Shown here piece by piece: positions 7,566 through 16,050 of a stretch of DNA of 64,000 nucleotides. Location of the stretch: assembly GCA_017439675.1 (NCBI GenBank), contig JAFSIQ010000010.1:124001-188000 (forward strand), given 5' to 3'. The DNA is from Lachnospiraceae bacterium (GTDB lineage Bacteria > Bacillota > Clostridia > Lachnospirales > Lachnospiraceae). Position numbers and translations under genes: made by a program. Within the stretch, counting starts at the first letter, position 1. Each line of letters opens with the position of its first letter. The notes beneath the pieces were generated by a model. That model made no database searches. It was not told the origin of the DNA and saw only the letters and a list, made by a program, of their open reading frames with translations.

Positions 7566-9209
7566 ATGAAGTTTACGGACATAATGGGATTACTAGGTGG
7601 ATTGGCTCTATTTTTGTATGGAATGCAAATGATGAGTTCTGGTTTGGAGGCAGCTGCGGGTAATAAGATGAAGCAGATTTTGGAAAAGTTGACTGCAAAC
7701 CGCTTTTTGGGTGTATTTGTAGGTGCGGTGATTACAGCGATTATTCAGTCATCCTCTGCAACTACGGTAATGGTAGTGGGGTTTGTTAATTCGGGAATGA
7801 TGACCCTTCGCCAGGCGGTATGGATTATTATGGGTGCTAATATTGGTACTACTATCACTGGACAGTTGATTGCATTAGATGTGGGTGCAATTGCACCAAT
7901 AATTGCATTTTTAGGTGTAGCAGTTGTTGTGTTTTCTAAGAATTTGAAATTACATCATATCGGTAATATTTTTGCCGGACTTGGTATTTTGTTTATAGGT
8001 ATGGATATGATGGGAGCAGCAATGAAACCGTTGCAGGATTCCCAAAGCTTTATTGACATGTTGACCACATTTGAGAATCCAATTCTAGGCATTTTGGCAG
8101 GTATGATATTTACAGCGATTATCCAGTCGTCCTCTGCGTCAGTAGGTATCTTGCAGGCTTTGGCTGCTAGCGGTATTGTGCAGCTTTCTAGTGCTGCGTA
8201 TGTGTTGTTTGGTATGAATATCGGTACCTGTATCACAGCGCTTCTTGCGTCCATTGGAACTAACCGTAATGCAAGACGTACAACCGTAATTCATGTATCC
8301 TTTAATGTGATTGGTACGGTAGTGTTTACAACACTTTGTATGATTACGCCATTGATTCGTTTTATGGAAGGTTTGACACCGAACAACGGACCGGCCCAGA
8401 TTGCAAACTTACATACCTTGTTTAATATCGTGACAACCTGTTTGCTGATTCCATTTGGCAATATGCTTGCCGCTCTTTCTGAGCGGATTCTTCCAGAGAT
8501 AGAAGAGGAGGAAAACGAAAGTGTTCGTCTTATGTATCTTCCAAAATTGAAGAGTATCGAAGAAGATATGTTGGGTCTTTCTGCCATCAGTATGGATGCT
8601 ACGAAGAATGAAATTCAACGTATGATGCAGATGGCGAAGGATAATATTGCATTAAGCTTCGATGCCTTTAGAAATCGGGATACTAAGTTGTTAGAACAGG
8701 TGGAGCGTAACGAAGAATATATTGATTTTTTGAACAAGGAAATTTCTAAGTATATTTCTAAGGTTATTACCCATGAGCGTAATGAGCGAGGAAGTAAGAT
8801 ATTAAACTCCTATTTCAAGATTACAAGCAATGTGGAGCGAATTGGAGACCATGCAATCAATATCTGTGGATATTCCAAGATGCTTAAGAAAAAAGATATT
8901 ACGTTTTCTAAGGGTGCACAGAAGGAAATTGTTCACATGAAGGAAATGTGTGAGGAATTGATGGAACATTTGTTAAATCCGGAGAATGATGCAGTAAAAA
9001 ATTATGGTGTGATTGCGACTATGGAGCAAAAGATCGATGATTTGACAAAAAAATACAGGGAGAATATGTTACAACGTATTCAGAAGGGTACTTGTAGTGA
9101 CGAGGGAAGCATTTTGTACTCTGAAATGTTGACCGACTTTGAGCGAATTGGAGATCATGCTTTGAATATTTCAAAGGAACTGACAGAAATCCAGATTGCA
9201 CAGCAATAG
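7566..9209 (+). CDS. Na+/phosphate cotransporter family protein with C-terminal PhoU domain
   Basis: A 547-residue membrane protein of the NptA/PhoU-fusion type, expected to import phosphate with sodium or to act in phosphate sensing. The start MKFTDIMGLLGGLALFLYGMQMM and the two inverted repeats each carrying the signature QSSSATT (near 60) and QSSSASV (near 185) are typical of Na/Pi cotransporters. The C-terminal third (about 340-547) is helical and has two PhoU-like repeats, each with an ERIGDHA motif. The ATG at 7566 is chosen over an in-frame start 90 bases upstream because AAGGAG precedes it and the family begins here. Confidence 0.9.
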   Translation: MKFTDIMGLLGGLALFLYGMQMMSSGLEAAAGNKMKQILEKLTANRFLGVFVGAVITAIIQSSSATTVMVVGFVNSGMMTLRQAVWIIMGANIGTTITGQLIALDVGAIAPIIAFLGVAVVVFSKNLKLHHIGNIFAGLGILFIGMDMMGAAMKPLQDSQSFIDMLTTFENPILGILAGMIFTAIIQSSSASVGILQALAASGIVQLSSAAYVLFGMNIGTCITALLASIGTNRNARRTTVIHVSFNVIGTVVFTTLCMITPLIRFMEGLTPNNGPAQIANLHTLFNIVTTCLLIPFGNMLAALSERILPEIEEEENESVRLMYLPKLKSIEEDMLGLSAISMDATKNEIQRMMQMAKDNIALSFDAFRNRDTKLLEQVERNEEYIDFLNKEISKYISKVITHERNERGSKILNSYFKITSNVERIGDHAINICGYSKMLKKKDITFSKGAQKEIVHMKEMCEELMEHLLNPENDAVKNYGVIATMEQKIDDLTKKYRENMLQRIQKGTCSDEGSILYSEMLTDFERIGDHALNISKELTEIQIAQQ

Positions 9210-9275
9210 TCACATGTAATGGTTAGAGTTTCGCAATCGCCTATATTGGTGGTGTTCATGAAAGGAGAGATATAC

Positions 9276-11882
9276 ATGAAAAATATCTATCAAATGCAAC
9301 CAGATGAACTTTATGAGCATATATGTGCAAATGAGAAGGGACTGACAGCAGAGGAAGCGTCAGAGAGAAGAAGAGAATATGGAGATAATGTTTTAGAAGA
9401 GGGAAAGAGAAAAACTGCGCTACAGGTATTTGCAGAACAATTTTGCGACCTGCTAGTCATTATATTGATTGTGGCAGCAGTGATTTCTATGATTTCTGGG
9501 AATGTAGAAAGTACCATTGTCATTTTTGTAGTTATTATTTTAAATGCAATTTTAGGAACGGTGCAGTATGTGAAAGCGGAGAAGTCCTTGGATTCCCTTA
9601 AGGCATTATCCTCACCACATGCGAAGGTTATCCGAGATGGAAATAAGATAGAAATCCCATCGAAAGAGGTGGTGCCGGGAGATTTGTTGTTGTTGGAAGC
9701 TGGAGATATGATTGTGGCAGACGGAAGGGTGCTTCACAATTATTCCTTGCAGGTAAATGAGAGTTCTTTAACTGGAGAATCCACGAATGTGGACAAAACA
9801 GATATGGTGTTAGAAGGAGAACTTCCGTTGGCGGACCGCATCAATATGGTGTATTCTGGTACACTGGTAACCTATGGTCGGGCTGAGGTTTTGATAACTG
9901 GAACTGGAATGCAGACAGAGATGGGAAAAATTGCAGGATTAATGAATGAAACCAAGGAAAAACGCACACCGCTACAGGCCAGCTTAGATGGTTTTAGCAA
10001 ACGTCTTGCAGTCATCATTATGGTAATTTGTTTGGTGGTGTTGGCGTTGCAATTGTATCAAGGAACACCGCTCCTTGATTCCTTGATGTTTGCAGTTGCC
10101 CTAGCGGTAGCAGCAATTCCAGAAGCGTTAAGTTCCATTGTAACCATTGTTCAGGCGATGGGAACGCAGAAAATGGCAGCGGACAATGCCATTATGAAGG
10201 AGTTAAAGGCAGTGGAAAGTCTTGGCTGTGTATCCGTAATCTGTTCGGATAAGACAGGAACCTTGACGCAGAACAAAATGACTGTGACTGATGTGTATAT
10301 GGATGGTGCTACTATCAAGCCAGAAGAGATTGACATTTCATCCCAGCTTCACAGATATTTGTTGTATACTGCAATTCTCAACAACGATTCTAGCATATGC
10401 GACGGCAAGGGCATTGGAGACCCTACAGAAGCTTGTCTTTTGGTGATGGCAGAAAATGCTGGACTTACCAAGCGTGGAATTGATGAAGAAACCATTCGGA
10501 GTATGATGCCAAGGCTGGAGGAGCTTCCTTTTGATTCTGACAGAAAACTTATGAGTACCAAATATCGTCTGCATGGGGTGCCGACGGTGCTTACCAAAGG
10601 TGCAGTAGACGTGTTGTTAGACAGAATTACCCATATTGCTACGGGAGAGGGCGTAAGAACCTTTTCTGAAGAGGATAGGGAGGCAGTGGTTGCCAAGAAT
10701 CAGCAGTTTTCAGAAAATGGATTGCGCGTGTTGGCATTTGCATATAAGGAAGTGGAGGAAGAGGATACCCTCTCCTTGGAAAATGAAACTGGATACACCT
10801 TTATTGGTTTGGTTTCTATGATTGATCCTCCTCGTGAGGAGTCGAAGCAGGCAGTTAGCGATGCCAAGGATGCTGGAATCAAAACGATTATGATTACCGG
10901 TGACCATAAAGTAACCGCGTCTGCCATAGCAAAACAGATTGGTATTTATAGGGATGGAGATTTGGCAGTGACGGGTCAGGAATTGGATTCTATGGATGAT
11001 AATGTACTAGACCAGGTTCTTCCACAGATATCTGTGTATGCAAGAGTATCTCCAGAGAATAAGATTCGCATTGTAGATGCATGGCAGAGAAGGGGGAATA
11101 TCGTCGCCATGACAGGTGACGGTGTAAATGACGCACCAGCACTCAAGAAAGCAGATATCGGTGTGGCAATGGGAATTACTGGAACGGAGGTTTCCAAAGA
11201 CGCTTCTGCCATGATTCTTTCAGATGATAATTTTGCTACCATTATCAAGGCTGTGTTAAATGGTAGAAATGTGTACCGTAATATCAAAAATGCGATTCAA
11301 TTCCTGTTATCTGGTAATATGGCAGGGATTTTCACGGTGTTGTATTGCTGTCTTATGGCACTTCCGGCACCATTTAAACCGGTACATTTGTTGTTTATTA
11401 ATCTGTTGACGGACTCTCTTCCGGCGTTAGCAATTGGAATGGAACCAACGGATAGTAAACTGTTACAGGAGAAACCAAGAGATCCTAAGAAGGGAATTAT
11501 GACAAAGGATTTTGTGATTCATCTATTGGGGTATGGTTTGATGATTGCAGTTGTTACCATGGTGGCATTTTATGTGGGATACAAAGAGAATGCGGCTGTG
11601 GCAAGCACTATGGCGTTTGCTACATTGACTTTGGCAAGGTTATTCCATGGCTTTAATTGTAGAAGTAACCAGTCCATATTCCGCATCGGACTTATGAGTA
11701 ACCACTGGAGTGTGGGAGCCTTTGTGTTAGGTGTTATGTTTTTAGCGGTGGTATTGTTTGTACCATTTATGAAGGAGTTGTTTTTTGTGTCAACCTTATC
11801 GGGAATTCAGCTTGCATATATTATAGGTTTAGCTGTCCTGCCAACGGTTCTAATACAGATTACAAGGACTTTACGAAAATAA
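9276..11882 (+). CDS. P2-type cation-transporting ATPase (calcium-type)
   Basis: An 868-residue P-type ATPase that pumps a divalent cation, most likely Ca2+ or Mn2+, out of the cell. Seen in order: the cation ATPase N-domain (DELYEHICANEKGLTAEEA), actuator TGES (166-169), the M4 site AAIPEAL (Pro282-Glu283), phosphorylation motif DKTGTLT with Asp325, the hinge TGDGVNDAPALKKADIGVAMG, and M6 LLFINLLTDSLPALAIGMEP. Most calcium pumps have PEGL in M4; here it is PEAL. The ATG at 9276 follows AAAGGAGAG. The gene lies 66 bases behind the Na/Pi cotransporter and may be cotranscribed. L. lactis YoaB, a relative, is a Mn-riboswitch-controlled pump, so Mn2+ remains open; the Mn riboswitch here lies behind this gene. 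Confidence 0.88.
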   Translation: MKNIYQMQPDELYEHICANEKGLTAEEASERRREYGDNVLEEGKRKTALQVFAEQFCDLLVIILIVAAVISMISGNVESTIVIFVVIILNAILGTVQYVKAEKSLDSLKALSSPHAKVIRDGNKIEIPSKEVVPGDLLLLEAGDMIVADGRVLHNYSLQVNESSLTGESTNVDKTDMVLEGELPLADRINMVYSGTLVTYGRAEVLITGTGMQTEMGKIAGLMNETKEKRTPLQASLDGFSKRLAVIIMVICLVVLALQLYQGTPLLDSLMFAVALAVAAIPEALSSIVTIVQAMGTQKMAADNAIMKELKAVESLGCVSVICSDKTGTLTQNKMTVTDVYMDGATIKPEEIDISSQLHRYLLYTAILNNDSSICDGKGIGDPTEACLLVMAENAGLTKRGIDEETIRSMMPRLEELPFDSDRKLMSTKYRLHGVPTVLTKGAVDVLLDRITHIATGEGVRTFSEEDREAVVAKNQQFSENGLRVLAFAYKEVEEEDTLSLENETGYTFIGLVSMIDPPREESKQAVSDAKDAGIKTIMITGDHKVTASAIAKQIGIYRDGDLAVTGQELDSMDDNVLDQVLPQISVYARVSPENKIRIVDAWQRRGNIVAMTGDGVNDAPALKKADIGVAMGITGTEVSKDASAMILSDDNFATIIKAVLNGRNVYRNIKNAIQFLLSGNMAGIFTVLYCCLMALPAPFKPVHLLFINLLTDSLPALAIGMEPTDSKLLQEKPRDPKKGIMTKDFVIHLLGYGLMIAVVTMVAFYVGYKENAAVASTMAFATLTLARLFHGFNCRSNQSIFRIGLMSNHWSVGAFVLGVMFLAVVLFVPFMKELFFVSTLSGIQLAYIIGLAVLPTVLIQITRTLRK

Positions 11883-11903
11883 AATCTTGTGTTATTCTAT
11901 AAT

Positions 11904-11932
11904 TTGATTGTCAAAGAATGGAATATTATACC
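11904..11932 (+). promoter_or_regulatory. Candidate promoter ahead of the Mn riboswitch
   Basis: TTGATT (11904-11909), 17-base spacer, TATACC (11927-11932), about 30 bases before the aptamer. Both boxes are only partly consensus. Confidence 0.4.
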
Positions 11933-11962
11933 AAATTTTTGTTTTACTATGTTACATGAAGT

Positions 11963-12068
11963 TCAATATTAGGGAGTAGTTCACATTCGTAGATCGGATG
12001 TTATGCATAACGTCAGCACGCCGAGCAGGCCGGGATGCATACTGCAATAAGAACGAGACTTTTATTGT
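11963..12068 (+). ncRNA. yybP-ykoY (Mn2+-sensing) riboswitch aptamer
   Basis: The leader carries the class hallmarks in order. The 5' block is AGGGAGTAG. A P2 stem follows (ACATTC / GGATGT). Then come the ACGTCAGCACG segment and a P3 stem region, and finally the 3' block ACGAGACTT, which closes P1 (CAATA…AG with CT…TATTG). Members of this family bind Mn2+ and turn on exporter genes. Downstream, 12054-12094 can form the alternative hairpin GAGAC…GTCTC, which would take GAGAC out of the aptamer. A further hairpin (GAGTATT / AATACTC) lies before the ribosome site. The controlled gene is the CaCA antiporter at 12161. Confidence 0.8.
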
Positions 12069-12160
12069 GCTTTCGTGCAATAAATGTCTCAGAGTATTGG
12101 TTTGTTCCAAGAATACTCAGTGGGATGGCAATTATTTTATATACCAAGGAGGAAGAAAAA

Positions 12161-13138
12161 ATGGAACTATTATGGCAATTTGTAGTGTTAGTGGTCGGCT
12201 TTGCTATGCTTGTAAAGGGTGCTGACTGGTTTGTTGACGGTGCGGCAGGAATTGCAGAAAAATTTGGAATTCCACAAATGGTTATTGGTCTTACCATTGT
12301 TGCTATGGGAACTTCCGCACCGGAGGCGGCTGTGAGTGTTACGGCTGCATTGAAGGGAAATGCGGCGATTACCATCGGTAACGTTGTAGGTAGCAATATA
12401 ATGAACATTTTAATTATTTTAGGTGTAACAGCGGTGATTACTTCTGTAGCAATTGCAAAGTCTACACTTAGGATTGAGCTTCCGATTATGTTGGTTATTA
12501 CCTTATTATTAATGGTACAGGGTTATACTGGTAACGAGGTAAGCCGTGTGGAAGGTATTATTATGTGGATTGCATTTATTGCTTATCTTGCATACCTTTT
12601 CGTTGTGGCAAAGAATAATCCACAGAAAGTGGAGGACAAAGAAGAAAAGAAAAAACCAATTTGGTTACTGTTAGTCTTAGTTGTGATAGGTCTTGTAATG
12701 ATTGTATTTGGTAGTGATTTCGCAGTTGATGCAGCAACGAATATTGCGAAGACAGCAGGACTAAGTGACCACTTTATTGGTCTTACTATTGTTGCCCTTG
12801 GTACATCCTTGCCGGAATTATTTACATCCGTATCGGCTGCGAGAAAGGGAAATGCGGATATTGCAATCGGTAACGTTGTGGGAAGTAATATCTTCAACAT
12901 TTTGTTTGTTGTAGGTACCTCTGCTTTAATTACTCCGGTAATCTTTGAGTCGAAGTTTATCATCGATTTCATTGTCGCAATTTTGGCAGGTGTCTTATTG
13001 TGGGTATGTACCTTTAAGAGTAAATTGTTAAAGCGTCCACACGGAGTGATTATGATTGTGTGCTACGGAGCGTATTTTGTATATCTGTTACTATTTGCAG
13101 AAAAGGTAGCACCATATATTGACAAAGTATTAAAATAA
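12161..13138 (+). CDS. CaCA-family cation antiporter, predicted Mn2+/Ca2+ exporter
   Basis: A 325-residue inner membrane protein with about ten helices and the two inverted alpha repeats of Ca2+/cation antiporters: [14 protein letters not shown] (about 47-60) and [14 protein letters not shown] (about 211-225), each followed by GN(I/V)VGSNI. The two acidic residues in these repeats (APE and LPE) bind the cation. Relatives are named calcium/sodium antiporter (YrbG-like). The leader is a Mn2+ riboswitch, so Mn2+ export is the likelier job here. The ATG at 12161 follows AAGGAGGAAG; an in-frame ATG inside the riboswitch at 12035 is not the start. Confidence 0.88.
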   Translation: MELLWQFVVLVVGFAMLVKGADWFVDGAAGIAEKFGIPQMVIGLTIVAMGTSAPEAAVSVTAALKGNAAITIGNVVGSNIMNILIILGVTAVITSVAIAKSTLRIELPIMLVITLLLMVQGYTGNEVSRVEGIIMWIAFIAYLAYLFVVAKNNPQKVEDKEEKKKPIWLLLVLVVIGLVMIVFGSDFAVDAATNIAKTAGLSDHFIGLTIVALGTSLPELFTSVSAARKGNADIAIGNVVGSNIFNILFVVGTSALITPVIFESKFIIDFIVAILAGVLLWVCTFKSKLLKRPHGVIMIVCYGAYFVYLLLFAEKVAPYIDKVLK

Positions 13139-13258
13139 AATATAAGTGTCGAAAGTCAATCTTTCACTTATAAAAAGAGCTTTTGATTTGTGGTATATTA
13201 TATATGTGTAAGTGCAACAGTCACATGCAATTGGTATACATTAGAAAAGGAGATAATT

Positions 13259-14503
13259 ATGGAAGAACACTCGGTCTCGTTAATTGTAATATTATTTTGT
13301 ATTGTTATGTCGGCATATTTTTCAGCCACAGAGACTGCATTTTCATCCCTGAATCGCATTCGTATTAAGAATATGGCAGAGAAGGGGAATAAGAAAGCGG
13401 CATTGGTGCTTCGGCTGTCGGAGAATTTTGATGGGATGCTGTCAACTATCTTGATTGGCAATAACATCGTTAATATCTTATTAGCGTCGCTTGCTACCAT
13501 TCTCTGTGTAGATATGATAGGGGAGGATTTAGGTGCAACGGTATCGACGGTTGTGACGACTATTGTGGTATTGATTTTCGGTGAAGTTTCGCCAAAGAGT
13601 ATCGCAAAGGAGTCCCCAGAGTCATTTGCAATGTTTTCTGCACCACTTCTCAATGTGCTGATGGTAATTTTAACACCGGCAAACTTCTTGTTTAGACAGT
13701 GGAAGAAGTTGTTGTCTAAGATGATCAAGGTGTCAGATGATACAGGTATTACAGAAGAGGAACTGCTTACCATTGTAGAAGAAGCCGAACAGGAGGGTGG
13801 AATCGACAAGGAAGAGAGCGATTTGATTCGAAGTGCCATTGAATTTGGCGAGCTAGAGGCTGTGGATATCTTTACTCCAAGAATTGATATTGTTGGTATT
13901 TCTGTGGATGCATCAAAGGATGACATTGCAAAAGTGTTTATGGAAACAGGTTATTCCCGTTTGCCGGTATACGAGCAGGATATTGACCAGATTGTTGGTA
14001 TACTTTATCAGAAAGATTTCCATAATTACATTTATAACAGTGAACAAAGTGTCAGAGACAATGTGAAGCCAGTGCTTTTCACAACAAAGAACAAAAAGAT
14101 TGATGCTCTTATGAAGGAATTGCAGAGGGAAAAGTTACATATTGCAGTGATTGTGGATGAGTATGGTAGCACATTGGGAATTGTTACATTAGAGGATATC
14201 CTTGAAGAACTTGTGGGCGAGATATGGGATGAGCATGATACTGTGATTCATGAAATTGAGGAGATATCTGCCTATGAGTATATTGTTTCCGGTAAGGCAA
14301 ATTTAGAGAAAATGTTAGAGCGACTCAACAAAAAGCAGGATACAGAAGTGTTGACTGTCAACGGTTGGGTAATGGAGAAATTAGAAAAAATTCCAGCAGA
14401 AGGCGATTCCTTTGAATTTGATGGTCTGTCTGTAGAGGTTGTGAAGATGAATGGTAAACGAGTGGAACAGGTAAGGGTTCTCATTTCTGGCGATGACGCT
14501 TAG
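13259..14503 (+). CDS. CNNM/HlyC-CorC family transporter-associated protein
   Basis: A 414-residue protein with an N-terminal DUF21 (CNNM) membrane domain (1 to about 170: SAYFSATETAFSSLN), a CBS pair (about 185-310) and a C-terminal CorC_HlyC domain (about 325-410). Bacterial members are implicated in Mg2+ or Co2+ efflux; older annotation calls them hemolysins. The ATG at 13259 follows AAAAGGAGATAATT; the longer frame to 13190 lacks a ribosome site. A strong terminator follows, so the gene is transcribed alone, in line with the other cation transporters before it. Confidence 0.88.
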   Translation: MEEHSVSLIVILFCIVMSAYFSATETAFSSLNRIRIKNMAEKGNKKAALVLRLSENFDGMLSTILIGNNIVNILLASLATILCVDMIGEDLGATVSTVVTTIVVLIFGEVSPKSIAKESPESFAMFSAPLLNVLMVILTPANFLFRQWKKLLSKMIKVSDDTGITEEELLTIVEEAEQEGGIDKEESDLIRSAIEFGELEAVDIFTPRIDIVGISVDASKDDIAKVFMETGYSRLPVYEQDIDQIVGILYQKDFHNYIYNSEQSVRDNVKPVLFTTKNKKIDALMKELQREKLHIAVIVDEYGSTLGIVTLEDILEELVGEIWDEHDTVIHEIEEISAYEYIVSGKANLEKMLERLNKKQDTEVLTVNGWVMEKLEKIPAEGDSFEFDGLSVEVVKMNGKRVEQVRVLISGDDA

Positions 14504-14547
14504 TGGAGATTTGGCGGAAACTCAAGGAATATAAATGATACAAAAAT

Positions 14548-14581
14548 AAGAAGGTCTGGAACGAATTCCGGACCTTCTTTT
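14548..14581 (+). terminator. Terminator after the CNNM gene
   Basis: A stem AAGAAGGTC / GACCTTCTT extended by GGA/TCC past a mismatch, then TTTT. It lies about 45 bases past the stop codon. Confidence 0.85.
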
Positions 14582-14603
14582 AATGAGGGGGGAGAGGATT
14601 TCA

Positions 14604-14620
14604 GTACAACTAAGTTGTAC
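14604..14620. promoter_or_regulatory. Perfect 17-base palindrome, possible operator
   Basis: GTACAACT and AGTTGTAC flank a single central A. The size and symmetry fit a dimeric repressor site. It lies about 110 bases upstream of the candidate promoter for the Dabb gene, so its target is unclear. Confidence 0.35.
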
Positions 14621-14714
14621 TATATGAAAAGCTCTTACAATACATACTATAACGTGAAAATGTGAACAAAATGTGTTCAAAATGTTTTTGTTGTGTGAAA
14701 TAAATTCCAAAATT

Positions 14715-14743
14715 TTGACAAAATGTGAGGATTTGGTTTTATT
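14715..14743 (+). promoter_or_regulatory. Candidate promoter of the Dabb gene
   Basis: A consensus TTGACA (14715-14720), 17-base spacer and a weak TTTATT (14738-14743), 50 bases before the start codon. Confidence 0.45.
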
Positions 14744-14792
14744 TTCTCTTGGATTGTAGTAAGATATTCTTTAGAAAAAGGAGGTTACGGAT

Positions 14793-15095
14793 ATGGTTCG
14801 TCATTTGATTTTATGGAAGTTAAAGGATAGTTTGACATTAGATGAGAAGAAAATTGTTTTGGCAGACATGAAAGAACAGCTTGAAGGTTTGGTCGGAAAG
14901 GTGCCGGGGCTTGTTAGCCTTAAGATTGTAATCAATGAGATGGAGTCCTCCAATGCGGACGTTATGTTGGATAGTGTATTGGAAAGCGAAGAGGCGTTGA
15001 AGGGATATCAAGGTCATCCGGCTCATGTGGCAGTGGCCAATACCTATGTGAGACCATTTACAGAGGTTCGTATGTGTATGGATTATGCAGAGTAG
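14793..15095 (+). CDS. Dabb family (stress-responsive alpha/beta barrel) protein
   Basis: A 100-residue single-domain protein of the dimeric alpha-beta barrel family. The start MVRHLILWKLKD, the central SLKIVINE strand and the GHPAHVAVANTYVRPF helix-strand near the C-terminus are the family's conserved elements. The function of bacterial Dabb proteins is mostly unknown. The ATG has AAAGGAGG nine bases upstream. It precedes the ABC ATPase gene by 80 bases, with no terminator between them. Confidence 0.85.
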   Translation: MVRHLILWKLKDSLTLDEKKIVLADMKEQLEGLVGKVPGLVSLKIVINEMESSNADVMLDSVLESEEALKGYQGHPAHVAVANTYVRPFTEVRMCMDYAE

Positions 15096-15175
15096 ATTGA
15101 CGAGTAAGAGATGAATCACAGGTTTTAAAGATGTGGCAAGGGATAGAATGAAAGAGTAGAAGAGGAAGATAGAAC

Positions 15176-15934
15176 ATGAATGTAATTGCAATGGAACATG
15201 TGAAAAAGAATTTTGGTGAAAAGGAAGTGCTGAAGGATATCAGCTTTCGCGTGAGAGAGGGAGAAGTGGTTTCGATTATTGGTCCGTCCGGTTCGGGAAA
15301 GTCTACATTACTTCGATGTGCAACGTTCTTAGAGAGAATGAACGGAGGAAGTCTTTCTTATCTAGATGAGGAAGTGGTTATGGATAGAGATGGAATTTCT
15401 GTATATCCGGGCAAGTCCGTAATACGTAAAGTATGTAATAACTTTGGTCTTGTATTTCAGAATTTTAACCTATTTCCACATTATTCTGTGTTAAAGAATG
15501 TAATGGATGCACCTGTGAATATCCAGAAGCGTAACAAAGATGAGGTGTATGAAGAGGTTAAGTTATTGTTAGAGAAAGTAGGGCTTTCGGATAAAGAGAA
15601 AGCATATCCTTGCGAATTATCAGGCGGTCAACAGCAGCGGGTAGCAATTGCAAGGGCATTGGCTATGAAGCCGAAGATGCTATATTTTGATGAACCGACT
15701 TCGGCACTAGATCCAGAGTTGACAGCAGAGATTCTTAAGATTATGAAGGAGCTTGCGGCAGAGAAGATGACTATGGTAATCGTTACACATGAGATTGAAT
15801 TTGCCAAAGCAGTTTCTGATAGGGTAATTTTTATGGATGAAGGTGTCATTGTGGAAGAAGGAGCACCAGAAATGGTCATTGATAATCCTTGCAATGATAG
15901 GACTCGTGAGTTTTTGAGGAAGTTGAATTATTAA
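15176..15934 (+). CDS. Amino-acid-type (GlnQ-like) ABC transporter ATP-binding protein, without permease
   Basis: A 252-residue cytoplasmic ATPase of polar amino acid importers. Walker A GPSGSGKST (near 37-45), Q-loop FQNFNLFPH, signature LSGGQQQRVAIARAL, Walker B MLYFDEPTSALDP and the H-loop THE are all intact. It carries a 20-residue insert between Walker A and Q-loop, as in GlnQ/HisP relatives. No permease or binding protein gene is adjacent: the neighbours are a Dabb protein and, facing it, an expansin, so it must serve a transporter encoded elsewhere. AGGAAG lies 9 bases upstream of the ATG. Confidence 0.85.
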   Translation: MNVIAMEHVKKNFGEKEVLKDISFRVREGEVVSIIGPSGSGKSTLLRCATFLERMNGGSLSYLDEEVVMDRDGISVYPGKSVIRKVCNNFGLVFQNFNLFPHYSVLKNVMDAPVNIQKRNKDEVYEEVKLLLEKVGLSDKEKAYPCELSGGQQQRVAIARALAMKPKMLYFDEPTSALDPELTAEILKIMKELAAEKMTMVIVTHEIEFAKAVSDRVIFMDEGVIVEEGAPEMVIDNPCNDRTREFLRKLNY

Positions 15935-15944
15935 TTAGAGTATT

Positions 15945-16025
15945 AGCTTACATAAATTGCGTCGTATAAAGTAAACAAATGGTGGTTGTTTACTTTGCAC
16001 GACGCAATTTACGTTTAGCACATTT
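15945..16025. repeat. Palindromic repeat element, internally deleted copy C
   Basis: A perfect 12-base-pair stem (15954-15965 with 15999-16010) continues as AAAGTAAACAA / TTGTTTACTTT around a seven-base ATGGTGG loop. Sequence and order match the outer arms of copies A and B, but about 115 bases of GC-rich centre are missing. The distal arms are also shortened. It lies in the gap between the convergent ABC ATPase and expansin genes, where no standard terminator can be seen. Confidence 0.85.
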
Positions 16026-16050
16026 TAAGAGTAGGTAATGTGATATTTTG

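Noticed and set aside
13150..13176. Terminator behind the CaCA antiporter gene
   Set aside because: A hairpin TATAAGT / ACTTATA exists, but it is followed by A-rich rather than T-rich sequence, so termination is doubtful.
13198..13926. 242-residue minus-strand open frame
   Set aside because: It is antisense to the CNNM-type gene, has low-complexity Ser/Thr content from reversed codons, and shows no domain.
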